Source: Paucibacter sp. Y2R2-4
GTDB taxonomy: Bacteria > Pseudomonadota > Gammaproteobacteria > Burkholderiales > Burkholderiaceae_C
Length of the DNA stretch: 64,000 nt
Direction: 5' to 3'
NCBI RefSeq assembly: GCF_025717535.1
Contig: NZ_JAJIRO010000005.1
Location: 372,001-436,000 of the forward strand
The notes below the pieces were generated by a model. It had not been told where the DNA came from, ran no database searches, and saw only the letters and a list, made by a program, of their open reading frames with translations. The position numbers and the translations under genes were made by a program. The first letter of the stretch is position 1. Each line of letters opens with the position of its first letter. Below are positions 15,848 through 24,724 of this stretch, piece after piece.

Positions 15848-16756
15848 GCGATTCTCAGCCTCATCCCAGACGACGGATTGGGGGCCGTCGATGACTTCGG
15901 CGGTGACTTCTTCGCCGCGGTGGGCGGGCAGGCAGTGCATGAAGAGGGCGTCGGGTTTGGCCACGCCCATCATCTCGGCGTCCACACACCAATCGGCAAA
16001 AGCCTCGCGGCGTTTGTCGTTCTCGGCCTCAAAGCCCATGCTGGTCCAGACATCGGTGGTCACCAGATCAGCGTCGCGGCAGGCATCCAAGGGGTTCTTG
16101 AAGACCTTGTAGCAATCGCTGTTCTTGATGCCGGCCACGGCCGGATCGATCTCGTAGCCGCTGGGCGTGCTGACATGCACCGTGAAGCCCAGGATCTCGG
16201 CAGCTTGCAGCCAGGTGTTGGCCATATTGTTGCCATCGCCCACCCAGGCGACCACGCGGCCCTTGAGGCAATCCACATCCACGATGCCGCGCTGGTTCAT
16301 GCCGCGTGCTTCGATGAAGGTGAACAAATCCGCCAAGATCTGGCAGGGGTGGTACTCGTTGGTCAGGCCGTTGATAACCGGCACCCGCGAGTGCGCCGCA
16401 AAGCGTTCCAGCTTGCTTTGCTCATAGGTGCGGATCATCACCAAGTCCACCATGCGGCTGATGACGCGGGCGCTGTCTTCGATGGGCTCGGCGCGGCCGA
16501 GTTGGCTGTCGCCGGTGGTCAGGTGCACCACCGAGCCGCCCATTTGGTACATGCCGGCTTCGAAGCTGACCCGGGTGCGGGTGCTGGCTTTCTCGAAGAT
16601 CATGGCCAAGGAGCGGTCGGCCAGCGGCTGGTAACGCTCATAGTTTTTGAAGCGTCGCTTGATGATGGCGGCGCGTTCGAACAAATGGGCGTATTCCTCA
16701 GCGCGGAAGTCCTTGAATTGCAGGTAATGGCGCATCAGGCCGGGTCCGGGCTTCAT
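15794..16756 (-). CDS. argF: Ornithine carbamoyltransferase
   Basis: Makes citrulline from ornithine and carbamoyl phosphate in arginine biosynthesis; cytoplasmic trimer. The 320 residues contain the carbamoyl phosphate site FEKASTRTRVSF, HPCQILAD, VAWVGDGNNMANTW and the ornithine/catalytic loop HCLPAHRGEE. The ATG at 16756 overlaps the argD stop (ATGA), which indicates translational coupling; a second ATG at 16735 gives the family's more usual MRHYLQF start. The last 18 codons are also found, out of context, in the tandem repeat just downstream. Confidence 0.97.
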   Translation of the reverse strand: MKPGPGLMRHYLQFKDFRAEEYAHLFERAAIIKRRFKNYERYQPLADRSLAMIFEKASTRTRVSFEAGMYQMGGSVVHLTTGDSQLGRAEPIEDSARVISRMVDLVMIRTYEQSKLERFAAHSRVPVINGLTNEYHPCQILADLFTFIEARGMNQRGIVDVDCLKGRVVAWVGDGNNMANTWLQAAEILGFTVHVSTPSGYEIDPAVAGIKNSDCYKVFKNPLDACRDADLVTTDVWTSMGFEAENDKRREAFADWCVDAEMMGVAKPDALFMHCLPAHRGEEVTAEVIDGPQSVVWDEAENRMHVQKALMEYLLLGRIG

Positions 16757-17958
16757 GCTTGTGGCTCCGACAAAAAGGCCTTGATCAGCGGGCACAGAAT
16801 CGCCGCGATTTGCGCGGCCTCTTCACTGCTCAGGATCAGGGCGGGCACCAAGCGAACCACCTTGTCGGCCGTCACGCTGATCATCAAGCCGGCTTCGGCC
16901 GCACGGCCGAGCAGCACGCCACAGGGACGATCCAGGGCAACGCCTAGCATCAGGCCTTGGCCGCGCACTTCCACGACGCCGGCCACGCCGGCCAAGCCGG
17001 CTTCCAGCGCGGCCTTCAACTCAGAGCCGACCTTTTCGGCATTGGCCAAGAGGCCGTCTTCGCTCATGATCTTCAGCGTCTCGACCCCGGCGCGCATGGC
17101 CAAGGGGTTGCCGCCAAAAGTGGTGCCGTGGTTGCCGGGCTGCATCACCTTGGCCGCACGCGGCCCGCAGACCACGGCGCCAATCGGCACTCCCGAGCCC
17201 AGGCCCTTGGCCAGCGGCATCACATCGGGCTGAATGCCGGCCCATTGGTGGGCAAACCACTTGCCGGTACGGCCAATGCCGCACTGCACCTCATCCAACA
17301 TCAAGAGGATGTCGTGCTCGTCGCAAACCTGGCGCAGCGCTTGCAGGAACTCGATGCGGGCCGGGTTGACGCCGCCTTCACCCTGGATGGTTTCCAGGAA
17401 CACCGCCGTGATATTGGGGTGCTCGGCCAGCGCTGCGCGCACCGCCTCGATATTGTTCAAAGGCACGCGCACAAAACCGGGGACCAGGGGGCCAAAACCG
17501 GCGTGAATCTTTGGGTTGGCGGTGGCTGACAAGGTGGCGATCGAGCGGCCGTGGAAGGCGCCTTCGAAGACCATCACCTCGGGATTGTGGTTGCCACGGT
17601 CGTGGCCAAACTTGCGGGCGATCTTCAGCGCGGCTTCGTTGGCTTCCAGTCCGCTATTGCAGAAGAAGGCGTTGGTCAGCCCGGACAGCTCGCAAAGCCG
17701 ACTGGCCAATTCCTCTTGCAGCGGCACATGGTAGTAATTGCTGCTGTGGATCAGCTTGGCCACCTGCTCCTGCAGGGCGGGTACCAGGCGAGGGTGGGCG
17801 TGGCCCAGGGTGTTGACTGCGATGCCACCGAGCCCGTCCAGGTAACGCCTTCCATTCACGTCCCAGACCCAGCAGCCTTGGCCATGCGACAGGGCAATGG
17901 GCAAGCGGCCATAGGTTTGCATCACGTGCGGTTCAGACGGGACTACTGGGGCGTTCAT
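16753..17958 (-). CDS. argD: Acetylornithine aminotransferase
   Basis: PLP-dependent class-III aminotransferase (401 residues) that converts N-acetylglutamate semialdehyde to N-acetylornithine; may also serve lysine synthesis. Visible features: the substrate/PLP region NSGLEANEAALK, the FHGR motif, LMLDEVQCGIGRTG containing the PLP-contacting Asp, and PLAKGLGSGVPIG with the Schiff-base Lys. It forms an operon with argF, which starts within its stop codon. The DUF3579 gene diverges upstream, as in many related betaproteobacteria. Confidence 0.97.
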   Translation of the reverse strand: MNAPVVPSEPHVMQTYGRLPIALSHGQGCWVWDVNGRRYLDGLGGIAVNTLGHAHPRLVPALQEQVAKLIHSSNYYHVPLQEELASRLCELSGLTNAFFCNSGLEANEAALKIARKFGHDRGNHNPEVMVFEGAFHGRSIATLSATANPKIHAGFGPLVPGFVRVPLNNIEAVRAALAEHPNITAVFLETIQGEGGVNPARIEFLQALRQVCDEHDILLMLDEVQCGIGRTGKWFAHQWAGIQPDVMPLAKGLGSGVPIGAVVCGPRAAKVMQPGNHGTTFGGNPLAMRAGVETLKIMSEDGLLANAEKVGSELKAALEAGLAGVAGVVEVRGQGLMLGVALDRPCGVLLGRAAEAGLMISVTADKVVRLVPALILSSEEAAQIAAILCPLIKAFLSEPQA

Positions 17959-18282
17959 CAGTTCTCCAAGTGAGGGGTTTTGGGCCGAGATGTCGGCGCG
18001 CGGTCCGCCGGCAGCATGCCAGCGGCGCTTGATTCTAAAGGTCAGTCGTGAAGCCTCCGGGGCAGGGGGCTCGCACTCGTGTCACAGCGGGAATGAGACT
18101 GACGAGAGCCTGACGAAAGACCGAAGCGAAGGGCATGCAAAAGTACAGACTTTGCGAGCGCGGCTTGCTGCGGCGCAGCACATCCAAGGCACAATACGGA
18201 CTGTTCAAAACCGTCGTTCTTGCGGCGTGCCGGGTTTTTAGATCCGCGCACAAGGCCGAGAGAGCATGAGTCAGTCCGCCGT
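17959..18282. other. Intergenic region between divergent argD and DUF3579 genes
   Basis: About 324 bases with no credible gene. It must hold promoters in both directions. I see an inverted element TTGCTGCGGCGCAGCA around 18167 and a short six-codon frame (18266-18286) just before the DUF3579 start, but no site I can assign to ArgR or another regulator with confidence. Confidence 0.4.
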
Positions 18283-18633
18283 ATGAGTCAGCCACCCGCC
18301 AAAGCACGTGAAGTTTTCATCCAAGGTGTCACGTTGGCGGGCCGCACTTTTCGTCCCAGTGATTGGGCCGAGCGCCTGGCCGGCGCCATGTCTTGCTTTC
18401 GGCCCGGCGGTGCACGTGGCGGCATTGGCGCCTACATCGGCTATTCGCCGTTGTGCGTGCCGCGTGTCATCAATGGCATCAAATGCGTGATCGTCAATGA
18501 AGAGCTGAAAAAGCTCGAGCCCATGGCTTGGGACTTTGTGATGAACTTCGCCCGAGACAATGAGTTGCAGGTGGCCGAAGCTTGTTTGTTGCCGGAACCT
18601 AGCGCGGCCATGGCAAAAAAGACCCCCGACTGA
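18283..18633 (+). CDS. DUF3579 domain protein
   Basis: Conserved betaproteobacterial protein of unknown function, 116 residues. The recognisable core is EVFIQGVTLAGRTFRPSDWAERLAG, followed by GYSPLCVPRVINGIKCVIVNEEL and a C-terminal helix with FARDNELQVAEAC. No signal peptide or membrane segment is seen. I chose the ATG at 18283 (MSQPPAK). A nearly identical ATGAGTCAG motif 17 bases upstream is out of frame and opens a six-codon frame whose TGA overlaps this start. The location next to argDF is conserved in the order, but no biochemical role is known to me. Confidence 0.88.
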   Translation: MSQPPAKAREVFIQGVTLAGRTFRPSDWAERLAGAMSCFRPGGARGGIGAYIGYSPLCVPRVINGIKCVIVNEELKKLEPMAWDFVMNFARDNELQVAEACLLPEPSAAMAKKTPD

Positions 18634-18762
18634 TCAAGTCATGCGGCTCCAACGAGCGCGCAGCAGGGCTAGCCATTCCAACATGCCCAGCATCATGGCG
18701 CGTCCAAGTGCCAGGCGCGAACGCCAGTTGGGTTTGAATTGCTGAATGCTCTCTGTGCTCAT
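18634..18762 (-). CDS. Possible small basic protein (42 residues)
   Basis: A short frame on the minus strand, MSTESIQQFKPNWRSRLALG..., rich in Arg, Leu and Met, with an amphipathic or weakly hydrophobic middle (MMLGMLEWLALLRAR). It overlaps the sequence right after the DUF3579 stop and is convergent with it. No clear ribosome binding site is present. It may be a real small protein or chance; I do not recognise a family. Confidence 0.25.
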   Translation of the reverse strand: MSTESIQQFKPNWRSRLALGRAMMLGMLEWLALLRARWSRMT

Positions 18763-18967
18763 GGCTTGACCCGAATGCGGGCGAAGTAACGCAACGCCTT
18801 CAGAAGCTTAGTGATGCCACATGACAGGCGCGTGTCCGGTGCGTGTCGATCAAAGTGCCTGCTGTGGCTTTGACGAGAGAGGGGTTTCAGCGGCTATGCT
18901 CGCGCCTTCGATCGCTTGGCTAGCGTCAGGCGTCACATCGTCTTGGGCAAATAATGGAGAGCCTGGG

Positions 18968-20002
18968 TTGAAGCAAGTTCCGGCCTTGGCCGAGTACAAA
19001 GTGCTAGAGCGTTTGCTCGACGAAGGTTCACCTGATTTGCGCTGTCAGCATTTGTGCGATGTGCATCTCGGCGATCAGTGCTTGCCGATCCAAGCCTATT
19101 GCATCGGCAATCCGGACCCTGCCGTGCCGGCAGTTGGTTTTTTCGGCGGCGTTCATGGTTTGGAACGCATTGGCGCCGAGCTGGTGACGGCTTTTCTGGC
19201 CAGCTTGGTGTCTCGTCTTCGCTGGGACAGCAGCTTGCACCATATGTTGGACTCGCTGCGAGTGGTCTTCATCCCCTTGGTCAATCCCGGTGGGCTTGCA
19301 TTGGGCACGCGTGCCAATCCTCGCGGTGTTGACTTGATGCGCAATGCGCCGGTTGATGCTGGCGCGGCGGCGCCGCCATTGCTGGGTGGGCAGCGAATCA
19401 GCCCCAAGTTGCCTTGGTACCGCGGCGCGGCGGATGCGCCCATGGAGGTGGAGAGCCAGGCTTTGGTCGATTTTGTTGAGCGTGAAATGCTTTGTCATGC
19501 GCATTCGATCTCGGTGGATTGCCATTCTGGTTTTGGCTTGGCGGACCGAATCTGGTTTCCTTTTGCGCACACGGCCAAGCCGATTGAACACTTGGCTGAG
19601 ATGCATGCGCTGTGTCAAATCTTGGACCAAACCCATGCGCAACATCGCTATGTGTTTGAGCCGCAAAGCCGCCAATACCTGACCCATGGTGATTTATGGG
19701 ATCACCTGTATCGGCAGGCCAGCGCACGAGGCAACTGCATGCTCCTGCCACTGACCTTGGAGATGGGCTCGTGGATCTGGGTGAAGAAAAATCCTCGCCA
19801 GTTGTTCTCGCGTCGAGGCATCTTCAATCCCTTGATTGAGCATCGGCAGCAGCGGGTTTTGCGTCGACATATGGCCTGGCTGGACTTTGTGATGCGCGCG
19901 GCGGCCGGCATGCAGCGCTGGCTGCCGAGCCAAGCGCAACGCGCTTGGCATGAGGAGCGGGCCTTGAATCGTTGGTACCGGCACGGAGTGCTTGCTGCAT
20001 GA
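18968..20002 (+). CDS. M14-family zinc carboxypeptidase-like protein
   Basis: Predicted zinc metallopeptidase or deacylase of the M14/succinylglutamate desuccinylase type, 344 residues from the TTG at 18968. Zinc ligands are visible as GVHGLERI (His63, Glu66) and DCHSGFG (His186), and the catalytic Glu is in LTLEMGS (Glu265). The NPRGVDLMRN motif (117-126) is typical of M14 substrate binding. The TTG start has GGAG eight bases upstream; an ATG at 18896 with a purine-rich stretch is possible but adds residues without family similarity. The alpha/beta hydrolase gene starts within its stop (ATGA), so the two are coupled. The substrate is unknown. Confidence 0.8.
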   Translation: MKQVPALAEYKVLERLLDEGSPDLRCQHLCDVHLGDQCLPIQAYCIGNPDPAVPAVGFFGGVHGLERIGAELVTAFLASLVSRLRWDSSLHHMLDSLRVVFIPLVNPGGLALGTRANPRGVDLMRNAPVDAGAAAPPLLGGQRISPKLPWYRGAADAPMEVESQALVDFVEREMLCHAHSISVDCHSGFGLADRIWFPFAHTAKPIEHLAEMHALCQILDQTHAQHRYVFEPQSRQYLTHGDLWDHLYRQASARGNCMLLPLTLEMGSWIWVKKNPRQLFSRRGIFNPLIEHRQQRVLRRHMAWLDFVMRAAAGMQRWLPSQAQRAWHEERALNRWYRHGVLAA

Positions 20003-20808
20003 GTACTGCGCCGCCGACCTGGGTCTTGCTTCGCGGTTTAGCCCGCGAGAGTGGTCATTGGGGTGAGTTCCCGGCCCGTCTGCGCGAGCGTATCGAGTGC
20101 GAGCAAGCAGGGGTGCGCTTGCTGCTGTTGGATCTACCGGGCAATGGCTTGCTGCATGCTGAGACCAGTCCCAGCCATGTGTCCGAGATGGTGGAGTCTT
20201 GCCGTTCCCGCTTGGCCAGCATTGGTGTGACTGGGCCGGTGCATTTGCTAGCCATGTCTTTGGGCGCCATGGTGGCCAGCGATTGGGCGGCGCGCTATCC
20301 GCAAGAGCTCAGTGCTGCGGTGTTGATCAACACCAGCTTGCGTCCCTTCAGCCCGTTTTACCGGCGCTTGCGGCCGCTCAATTACTTGGACTTCTTGATT
20401 CTGAGTTTGACCCGGTTGAGCCGGCGTCAGCGCGAGGCCAAGGTCTTGCGCATGACTGCGAACCTGCAGGCGCGCCCTGATGAGGTTTTGGATCACTGGG
20501 TGGCTTTGCAGGACAAGCATCCGGTGAGTCTGAGAAATACCCTTCGGCAGCTGCGGGCGGCGGCGCGCTTCAAGGTCAGCCGACTCAGGCCGCAAACGCC
20601 GGTGCTGCTTTTATGTAGCAAGGCCGATCATTTGGTCGACTGGCGCTGCTCGCAAGCCATCAGCCGCGCTTGGGGTGCGCCCTTGCGGCTGCATCTGCAG
20701 GCTGGGCATGACTTGCCGCTGGATGATCCAAACTGGGTGGCCGAGGCCGTCGGGGACTGGTTGCAACTGCGTCAGATGCAAGGCTTGGGAGAGGGGCGCT
20801 GGCACTGA
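19999..20808 (+). CDS. Alpha/beta hydrolase
   Basis: Predicted soluble serine hydrolase, 269 residues. Motifs: LRGLARESGHW near the N-terminus (oxyanion region), DLPGNG, nucleophile elbow AMSLGAM with Ser87, an acidic residue in CSKADHLVD, and AGHDLPLDD with the catalytic His. It overlaps the M14 gene by four bases and is almost certainly co-translated with it. A peptidase/deacylase plus esterase pair could act one after the other on one molecule, but nothing in the sequence names it. Confidence 0.83.
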   Translation: MSTAPPTWVLLRGLARESGHWGEFPARLRERIECEQAGVRLLLLDLPGNGLLHAETSPSHVSEMVESCRSRLASIGVTGPVHLLAMSLGAMVASDWAARYPQELSAAVLINTSLRPFSPFYRRLRPLNYLDFLILSLTRLSRRQREAKVLRMTANLQARPDEVLDHWVALQDKHPVSLRNTLRQLRAAARFKVSRLRPQTPVLLLCSKADHLVDWRCSQAISRAWGAPLRLHLQAGHDLPLDDPNWVAEAVGDWLQLRQMQGLGEGRWH

Positions 20809-20860
20809 GGCGTGCGGCGGGAGTGTTGCCGCTGAGGGTGCAAAGTTCAGGGGCAGAAAC

Positions 20861-20884
20861 AAAAAAGCCCGCTTTGCAGCGGGC
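20861..20884 (-). terminator. Terminator of rpsT
   Basis: GCCCGC-TTTGCA-GCGGGC with six A residues on the plus strand, that is a six-base-pair hairpin followed by TTTTTT on the minus strand, 25 bases after the rpsT stop. Confidence 0.85.
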
Positions 20885-20909
20885 TCTTGCTTTGCACCAG
20901 AACTGGTAT

Positions 20910-21203
20910 TTAGGCGGCCAGGGCCTTGATTTTTGCCGACAGGCGGCTCTTGTGGCGAGCGGCCTTGTTCTTGTGGAAGATGCCCTTGTCAGCGACCGAG
21001 TCGATGACGATTTGAGCCGTCTTGAACAACTCAGCTGCCTTGGCCTTGTCGCCGGTCAGGACAGCTTTTTGCACGTTCTTGATGACCGTGCGGAATTTGG
21101 AGCGCAGAGCGGTGTTAGCTGCGTTCAGTTTGATGTCCTGGCGAGCGCGCTTGAGGCCCGATGCCGAACGGACGGTCTTCTTGACTTTTGAAGAGGATGC
21201 CAT
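20910..21203 (-). CDS. rpsT: Ribosomal protein S20
   Basis: Small-subunit protein that binds 16S rRNA early in assembly; 97 residues, very basic and helical, with the typical N-terminal [16 protein letters not shown] and internal [15 protein letters not shown] and [18 protein letters not shown] blocks. It is a single-gene transcript, with a good promoter upstream and a terminator downstream. Divergent from murJ, an arrangement common in proteobacteria. Confidence 0.98.
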   Translation of the reverse strand: MASSSKVKKTVRSASGLKRARQDIKLNAANTALRSKFRTVIKNVQKAVLTGDKAKAAELFKTAQIVIDSVADKGIFHKNKAARHKSRLSAKIKALAA

Positions 21204-21237
21204 GCTGTGATTCTACCCAGTTGGTGCAAAGACCGCG

Positions 21238-21266
21238 AGTATAGCACTGAATTCAAATTGATTCAA
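21238..21266 (-). promoter_or_regulatory. Sigma-70 promoter of rpsT
   Basis: Read on the minus strand: TTGAAT (21266-21261), a 17-base spacer and TATACT (21243-21238), 35 bases before the rpsT start. Spacing and hexamers fit a strong sigma-70 promoter. A second TTGAAT copy lies at 21256-21251. Confidence 0.65.
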
Positions 21267-21398
21267 ACTCCTGCGCGGTTGAACTGCATTTCTGTCATGC
21301 GCTGCCATGATAATGCGCCCCCTGCGCTTTGATCAATCCACGCCAATCCTGACTGAGTCTCCACTCAGCGCAGTTTGGCCAGCTGGCAAACTCCATTC

Positions 21399-22961
21399 AT
21401 GAATCTGCTCCGTGCCGCGTCCTTCATCTCGATATTGACCTTGGCATCGCGCATCACAGGTCTGATGCGTGAGCAGATGCAGGCCGGAATGTTTGGGGCG
21501 GGCGCCATGTCGGACGCCTTTTTGGTGGCTTTTCGCATTCCGAATATGTTGCGACGCCTGTTTGCCGAAGGGGCGTTTTCACAGGCTTTTGTGCCGGTGC
21601 TGGCCGCTACCCATGCCAAAGAAGGTGAACAGGCGACGCATGCCTTGATTGACGCTGTGGCCACCGTGCTGCTGTGGGCTTTGGTGCTCACTTGCGTGGT
21701 GGGGGTGGTGGGCGCGCCTGTCTTGGTATGGCTGCTGGGCTCGGGTATGCCTGAACAGGGGCAAGAGGCTTCGGTTGTGATGACGCGCTGGATGTTCCCC
21801 TACATCGGCTGCATGTCCATGGTGGCCCTGTCATCAGGCATCCTGAATACCTGGAAGCGTTTTTTGGTGCCGGCTGCCACGCCTGTGTTGCTGAATCTGT
21901 CGGTGCTTGCTGCTGGTTGGTTCCTGACGCCTTATGTCGAGCGCTGGGGCTATCCGGGCATTTATTCAATGGCCGTCGGCGTGATGCTGGGCGGAATCTT
22001 GCAACTGGCGATCCAGATTCCGGTGCTGCGTCGCATCGGGGTGGTGCCGCGACTGGGCTTGACTCCGGGGCGGCTGCGTGAAGCAGGTGCCTACCCCGGA
22101 GTTGGGCAGGTGCTCAAACAAATGGGGCCGGCGCTGCTGGGCGTGGGCGTGGCGCAGCTGTCTTTATTGATCAATACGCAGATCTCTAGCCATATCGCCG
22201 TCGGCGCAACTTCCTGGCTGAACTATGCCGATCGCTTGATGGAGTTCCCCATGGCCTTGTTGGGCGTGGCCTTGGGGGCGGTATTGACGCCGCAGTTGTC
22301 GGCGGCACAGGCCAAAGGGGATGGCGCCCAGTACTCGGAGATGCTCGACTGGGGCTTGCGCATGGTGCTCTTGTTCGGTTTGCCCTGCGCCGCAGCGCTG
22401 CTGCTGTTTGCCGACCCCTTGGTGGCGGTGCTCTATCACCGCAAGGCTTTCGCAGCCAGTGATGTGCTGCAAACCGGGCGTGCGGTGATGGGGTGGGGCG
22501 TGGGCTTGCTGGGCTTGCTGGCGGTCAAGGTCTTGGCGCCTGGTTTTTATGCCCGTCAAGAGACGCGTACGCCGGTGCGTATTGCGATTGCGGTGCTGGC
22601 TTTGACGCAGCTCCTCAATCTGGTGTTCGTCCCGCTGTTTGGTGTGGCCGGCTTGGCCTTGTCTATCGGCGTCGGGGCTATGGTGAATGCGTTTTGGTTG
22701 ATGCGTGGCTTGCGCAAGCTGGGCAGCTACACCCCGTCACCGGGCTGGCTGAAATTCAGTTTGAAGGTCTTCTTGGCCAGTGCGGCTCTGGGCGCATTGC
22801 TGCAACAGCTGGCTTGGCGCATTGACTGGATTGCTTTGGGTGCAAGCGAGGGCAAGCGAGCGCTGGCCATGGCAGCCTGTCTCGGCGCTGCAGCCCTGGT
22901 GTATTTTTCTTTGTTGGCCCTGATGGGCTTGCGCTTGCGCCAATTCATGCAACGCGGCTGA
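21399..22961 (+). CDS. murJ: Lipid II flippase MurJ
   Basis: Polytopic inner-membrane protein (520 residues, about 14 hydrophobic segments) of the MOP superfamily that moves lipid II across the membrane for peptidoglycan synthesis. Typical motifs: MNLLRAASFISILTLASRITGL at the start, the Arg-rich NMLRRLFAEGAFSQAFVPV loop, and YADRLMEFPMALLGVALGAVLTP in the middle. I chose the ATG at 21399 because the family begins exactly there; an ATG 24 bases upstream is less likely. Essential in most bacteria. Confidence 0.97.
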   Translation: MNLLRAASFISILTLASRITGLMREQMQAGMFGAGAMSDAFLVAFRIPNMLRRLFAEGAFSQAFVPVLAATHAKEGEQATHALIDAVATVLLWALVLTCVVGVVGAPVLVWLLGSGMPEQGQEASVVMTRWMFPYIGCMSMVALSSGILNTWKRFLVPAATPVLLNLSVLAAGWFLTPYVERWGYPGIYSMAVGVMLGGILQLAIQIPVLRRIGVVPRLGLTPGRLREAGAYPGVGQVLKQMGPALLGVGVAQLSLLINTQISSHIAVGATSWLNYADRLMEFPMALLGVALGAVLTPQLSAAQAKGDGAQYSEMLDWGLRMVLLFGLPCAAALLLFADPLVAVLYHRKAFAASDVLQTGRAVMGWGVGLLGLLAVKVLAPGFYARQETRTPVRIAIAVLALTQLLNLVFVPLFGVAGLALSIGVGAMVNAFWLMRGLRKLGSYTPSPGWLKFSLKVFLASAALGALLQQLAWRIDWIALGASEGKRALAMAACLGAAALVYFSLLALMGLRLRQFMQRG

Positions 22962-23017
22962 AGAGGCCGTCCTTGCGTCAGACGCTTGCAGCCCATCTTG
23001 CCTTCTAAACTCGAGCC

Positions 23018-23887
23018 ATGAGTCATTCGCTGCGACTGCATTTGCCCACGCCGCTGGAGTATTTTTCGAGCCTGGTAGCCGAGGATGCAGGCTTAAATTT
23101 GTTGGAAGCGGCGGCTTCGATTGCTCAGGACGAGTTTCCGGCTCTGGATGTTCAAACCGTTTTGGACGAGGTGGACGAGTTGGCGCAGCGCTTGCGTCAG
23201 CGTTTGCCGTCGGATGCCTCGGCACGGCATAAATTGCAGGTCTTGCTGCGATTTTTCTATCAAGAGCTGGGTTTTGCCGGCAACTTGAACAACTACTACG
23301 ACCGCGGCAACAGCTTTGTTCACCATGTCTTGTCGACCCGGCGCGGCATCCCCATCACCTTGGCGGTGATTCTCTTGGAGCTGGCAGCTCAGCTGGGTTT
23401 GCGTGCACATGGCGTGTCATTTCCTGGGCATTTTTTGATCAAGCTGAGCATGGGCAATGGCGAGCTGGTGTTGGATCCCTTCACCGGAGATTCTTTGTCA
23501 CGCAACAAACTGGATGAGTATTTGCAGAGCTTTCGCAGCGGCGCGGGTCTCGAAGGCGACTTAGAGCTGCCGGTTGAGCTTTTTTTGCAAGCGGCCACGC
23601 CGCGCGATGTGTTGGCGCGCATGCTGCGCAATCTGAAGGAGATCCACCGGGCGGCGCAAGATTGGCCGCGTTTATTGGCCGTGCAGCAGCGCTTGGTGGT
23701 GCTTTTGCCTCAAGAGGCAGGGGAGCGGCGTGATCGCGGTTTGGTGCTCGAGTCGCTACAGCACTGGCCAGCCGCTGCTGAAGACTTGGCGTTTTATCTC
23801 GAGCAAGCCCCTCAGGCCTCTGATGCTTCGGCTGTTGAGCAGCGATTGGCGCAGCTGCGCCAGCGCGGTGTGCCGCCACTGCATTGA
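23018..23887 (+). CDS. SirB1-family transglutaminase-like/TPR protein
   Basis: Conserved cytoplasmic protein of 289 residues. It has a transglutaminase-like core with NNYYDRGNSFVHHVLSTRRGIPITL and VSFPGHFLIKL (likely active-site His), and VLDPFTGD. The usual catalytic Cys position after the RGIP motif is not a Cys here, which is common in this family. A C-terminal helical TPR-like part (DWPRLLAVQQRLVVLLPQEA) follows. Genome context in relatives often puts it near murJ and cell-wall genes; function unproven. Confidence 0.87.
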   Translation: MSHSLRLHLPTPLEYFSSLVAEDAGLNLLEAAASIAQDEFPALDVQTVLDEVDELAQRLRQRLPSDASARHKLQVLLRFFYQELGFAGNLNNYYDRGNSFVHHVLSTRRGIPITLAVILLELAAQLGLRAHGVSFPGHFLIKLSMGNGELVLDPFTGDSLSRNKLDEYLQSFRSGAGLEGDLELPVELFLQAATPRDVLARMLRNLKEIHRAAQDWPRLLAVQQRLVVLLPQEAGERRDRGLVLESLQHWPAAAEDLAFYLEQAPQASDASAVEQRLAQLRQRGVPPLH

Positions 23888-24040
23888 TGGGCGTCAAGTG
23901 CTTCGCCACTAGAATCGCGACCGCCTTGGCGAAGATGGCCTTGGGCTAGAGCGTGCGTTTTTGAGCACCTGCTGGCATCAAACAGCGATCGATGCGATGG
24001 CACAGGCCAGCAGCACGCCTGTATCTTGGAAAAATTGGTT

Positions 24041-24724
24041 TTGAAGCAAATACCGCTTGCGATTGGCCCGGAGCCAATCTTCACCTTTGAAAATTTTCTG
24101 CCCGGCGGCAACAGTGCGGCCTTGGCGCATTTGCAAGCACTCAAGCCGGGGGCGCATGGTGCTGCGCCTGTGTTTCTATGGGGTGCGCCCGGTTCGGGCA
24201 AGACGCATGTGCTGCGCGCCTTGGCGCAGCGTTGGCAAGACGCCGGAACGCAGGTGGGTTGGTATGACGCTGACACCTGCTTGCCCTGGGAATTGCCCAG
24301 CCAGCCCAGCTTGTTGATTCTGGACGATTGCGAACGCTTTGATGCCGGTCAGCAGCACGCTGCTTTTGCCTTGTTTGTCGAAGCCGCTACCGATGGGCTG
24401 GCGGTCGTGGCTACGGGCAGCATGCCTCCCACAGATTTGGATTTGCGCGAAGACTTGCGGACCCGCCTGGGCTGGGGCCCGACCTTTGCCTTGCAGCCTT
24501 TGTCAGAGGCCGAGACCCGCGCCGCGCTTCGCCGCGAAGCCGACCGGCGCGGCATCATGCTGGGTGATGAAGTGATTGATTATTTGTTGACGCGCTTTGC
24601 GCGTGATCTCAAGCATTTGATGCGCTTGCTCGATCGATTGGATGAATTTGCTCTGGCCGCCAAGCGTGCGGTCACGGTGCCATTGCTACGCCAGATGCTG
24701 GCTGATGAAGGACTTCTTGGATGA
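24041..24724 (+). CDS. hda: DnaA regulatory inactivator Hda
   Basis: AAA+ protein (227 residues) that, bound to the DNA-loaded beta clamp, stimulates ATP hydrolysis by DnaA and so prevents re-initiation. The N-terminus KQIPLAI carries the clamp-binding QxPL motif. Walker A is GAPGSGKTH (48-56), Walker B LLILDDCER, and the C-terminal part has the sensor-2-like helix. The start is a TTG at 24041, because the family begins with MKQIPL; TTGs at 24026 and 24035 are in the same frame. Followed by a HAD phosphatase gene with a four-base overlap. Confidence 0.92.
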   Translation: MKQIPLAIGPEPIFTFENFLPGGNSAALAHLQALKPGAHGAAPVFLWGAPGSGKTHVLRALAQRWQDAGTQVGWYDADTCLPWELPSQPSLLILDDCERFDAGQQHAAFALFVEAATDGLAVVATGSMPPTDLDLREDLRTRLGWGPTFALQPLSEAETRAALRREADRRGIMLGDEVIDYLLTRFARDLKHLMRLLDRLDEFALAAKRAVTVPLLRQMLADEGLLG

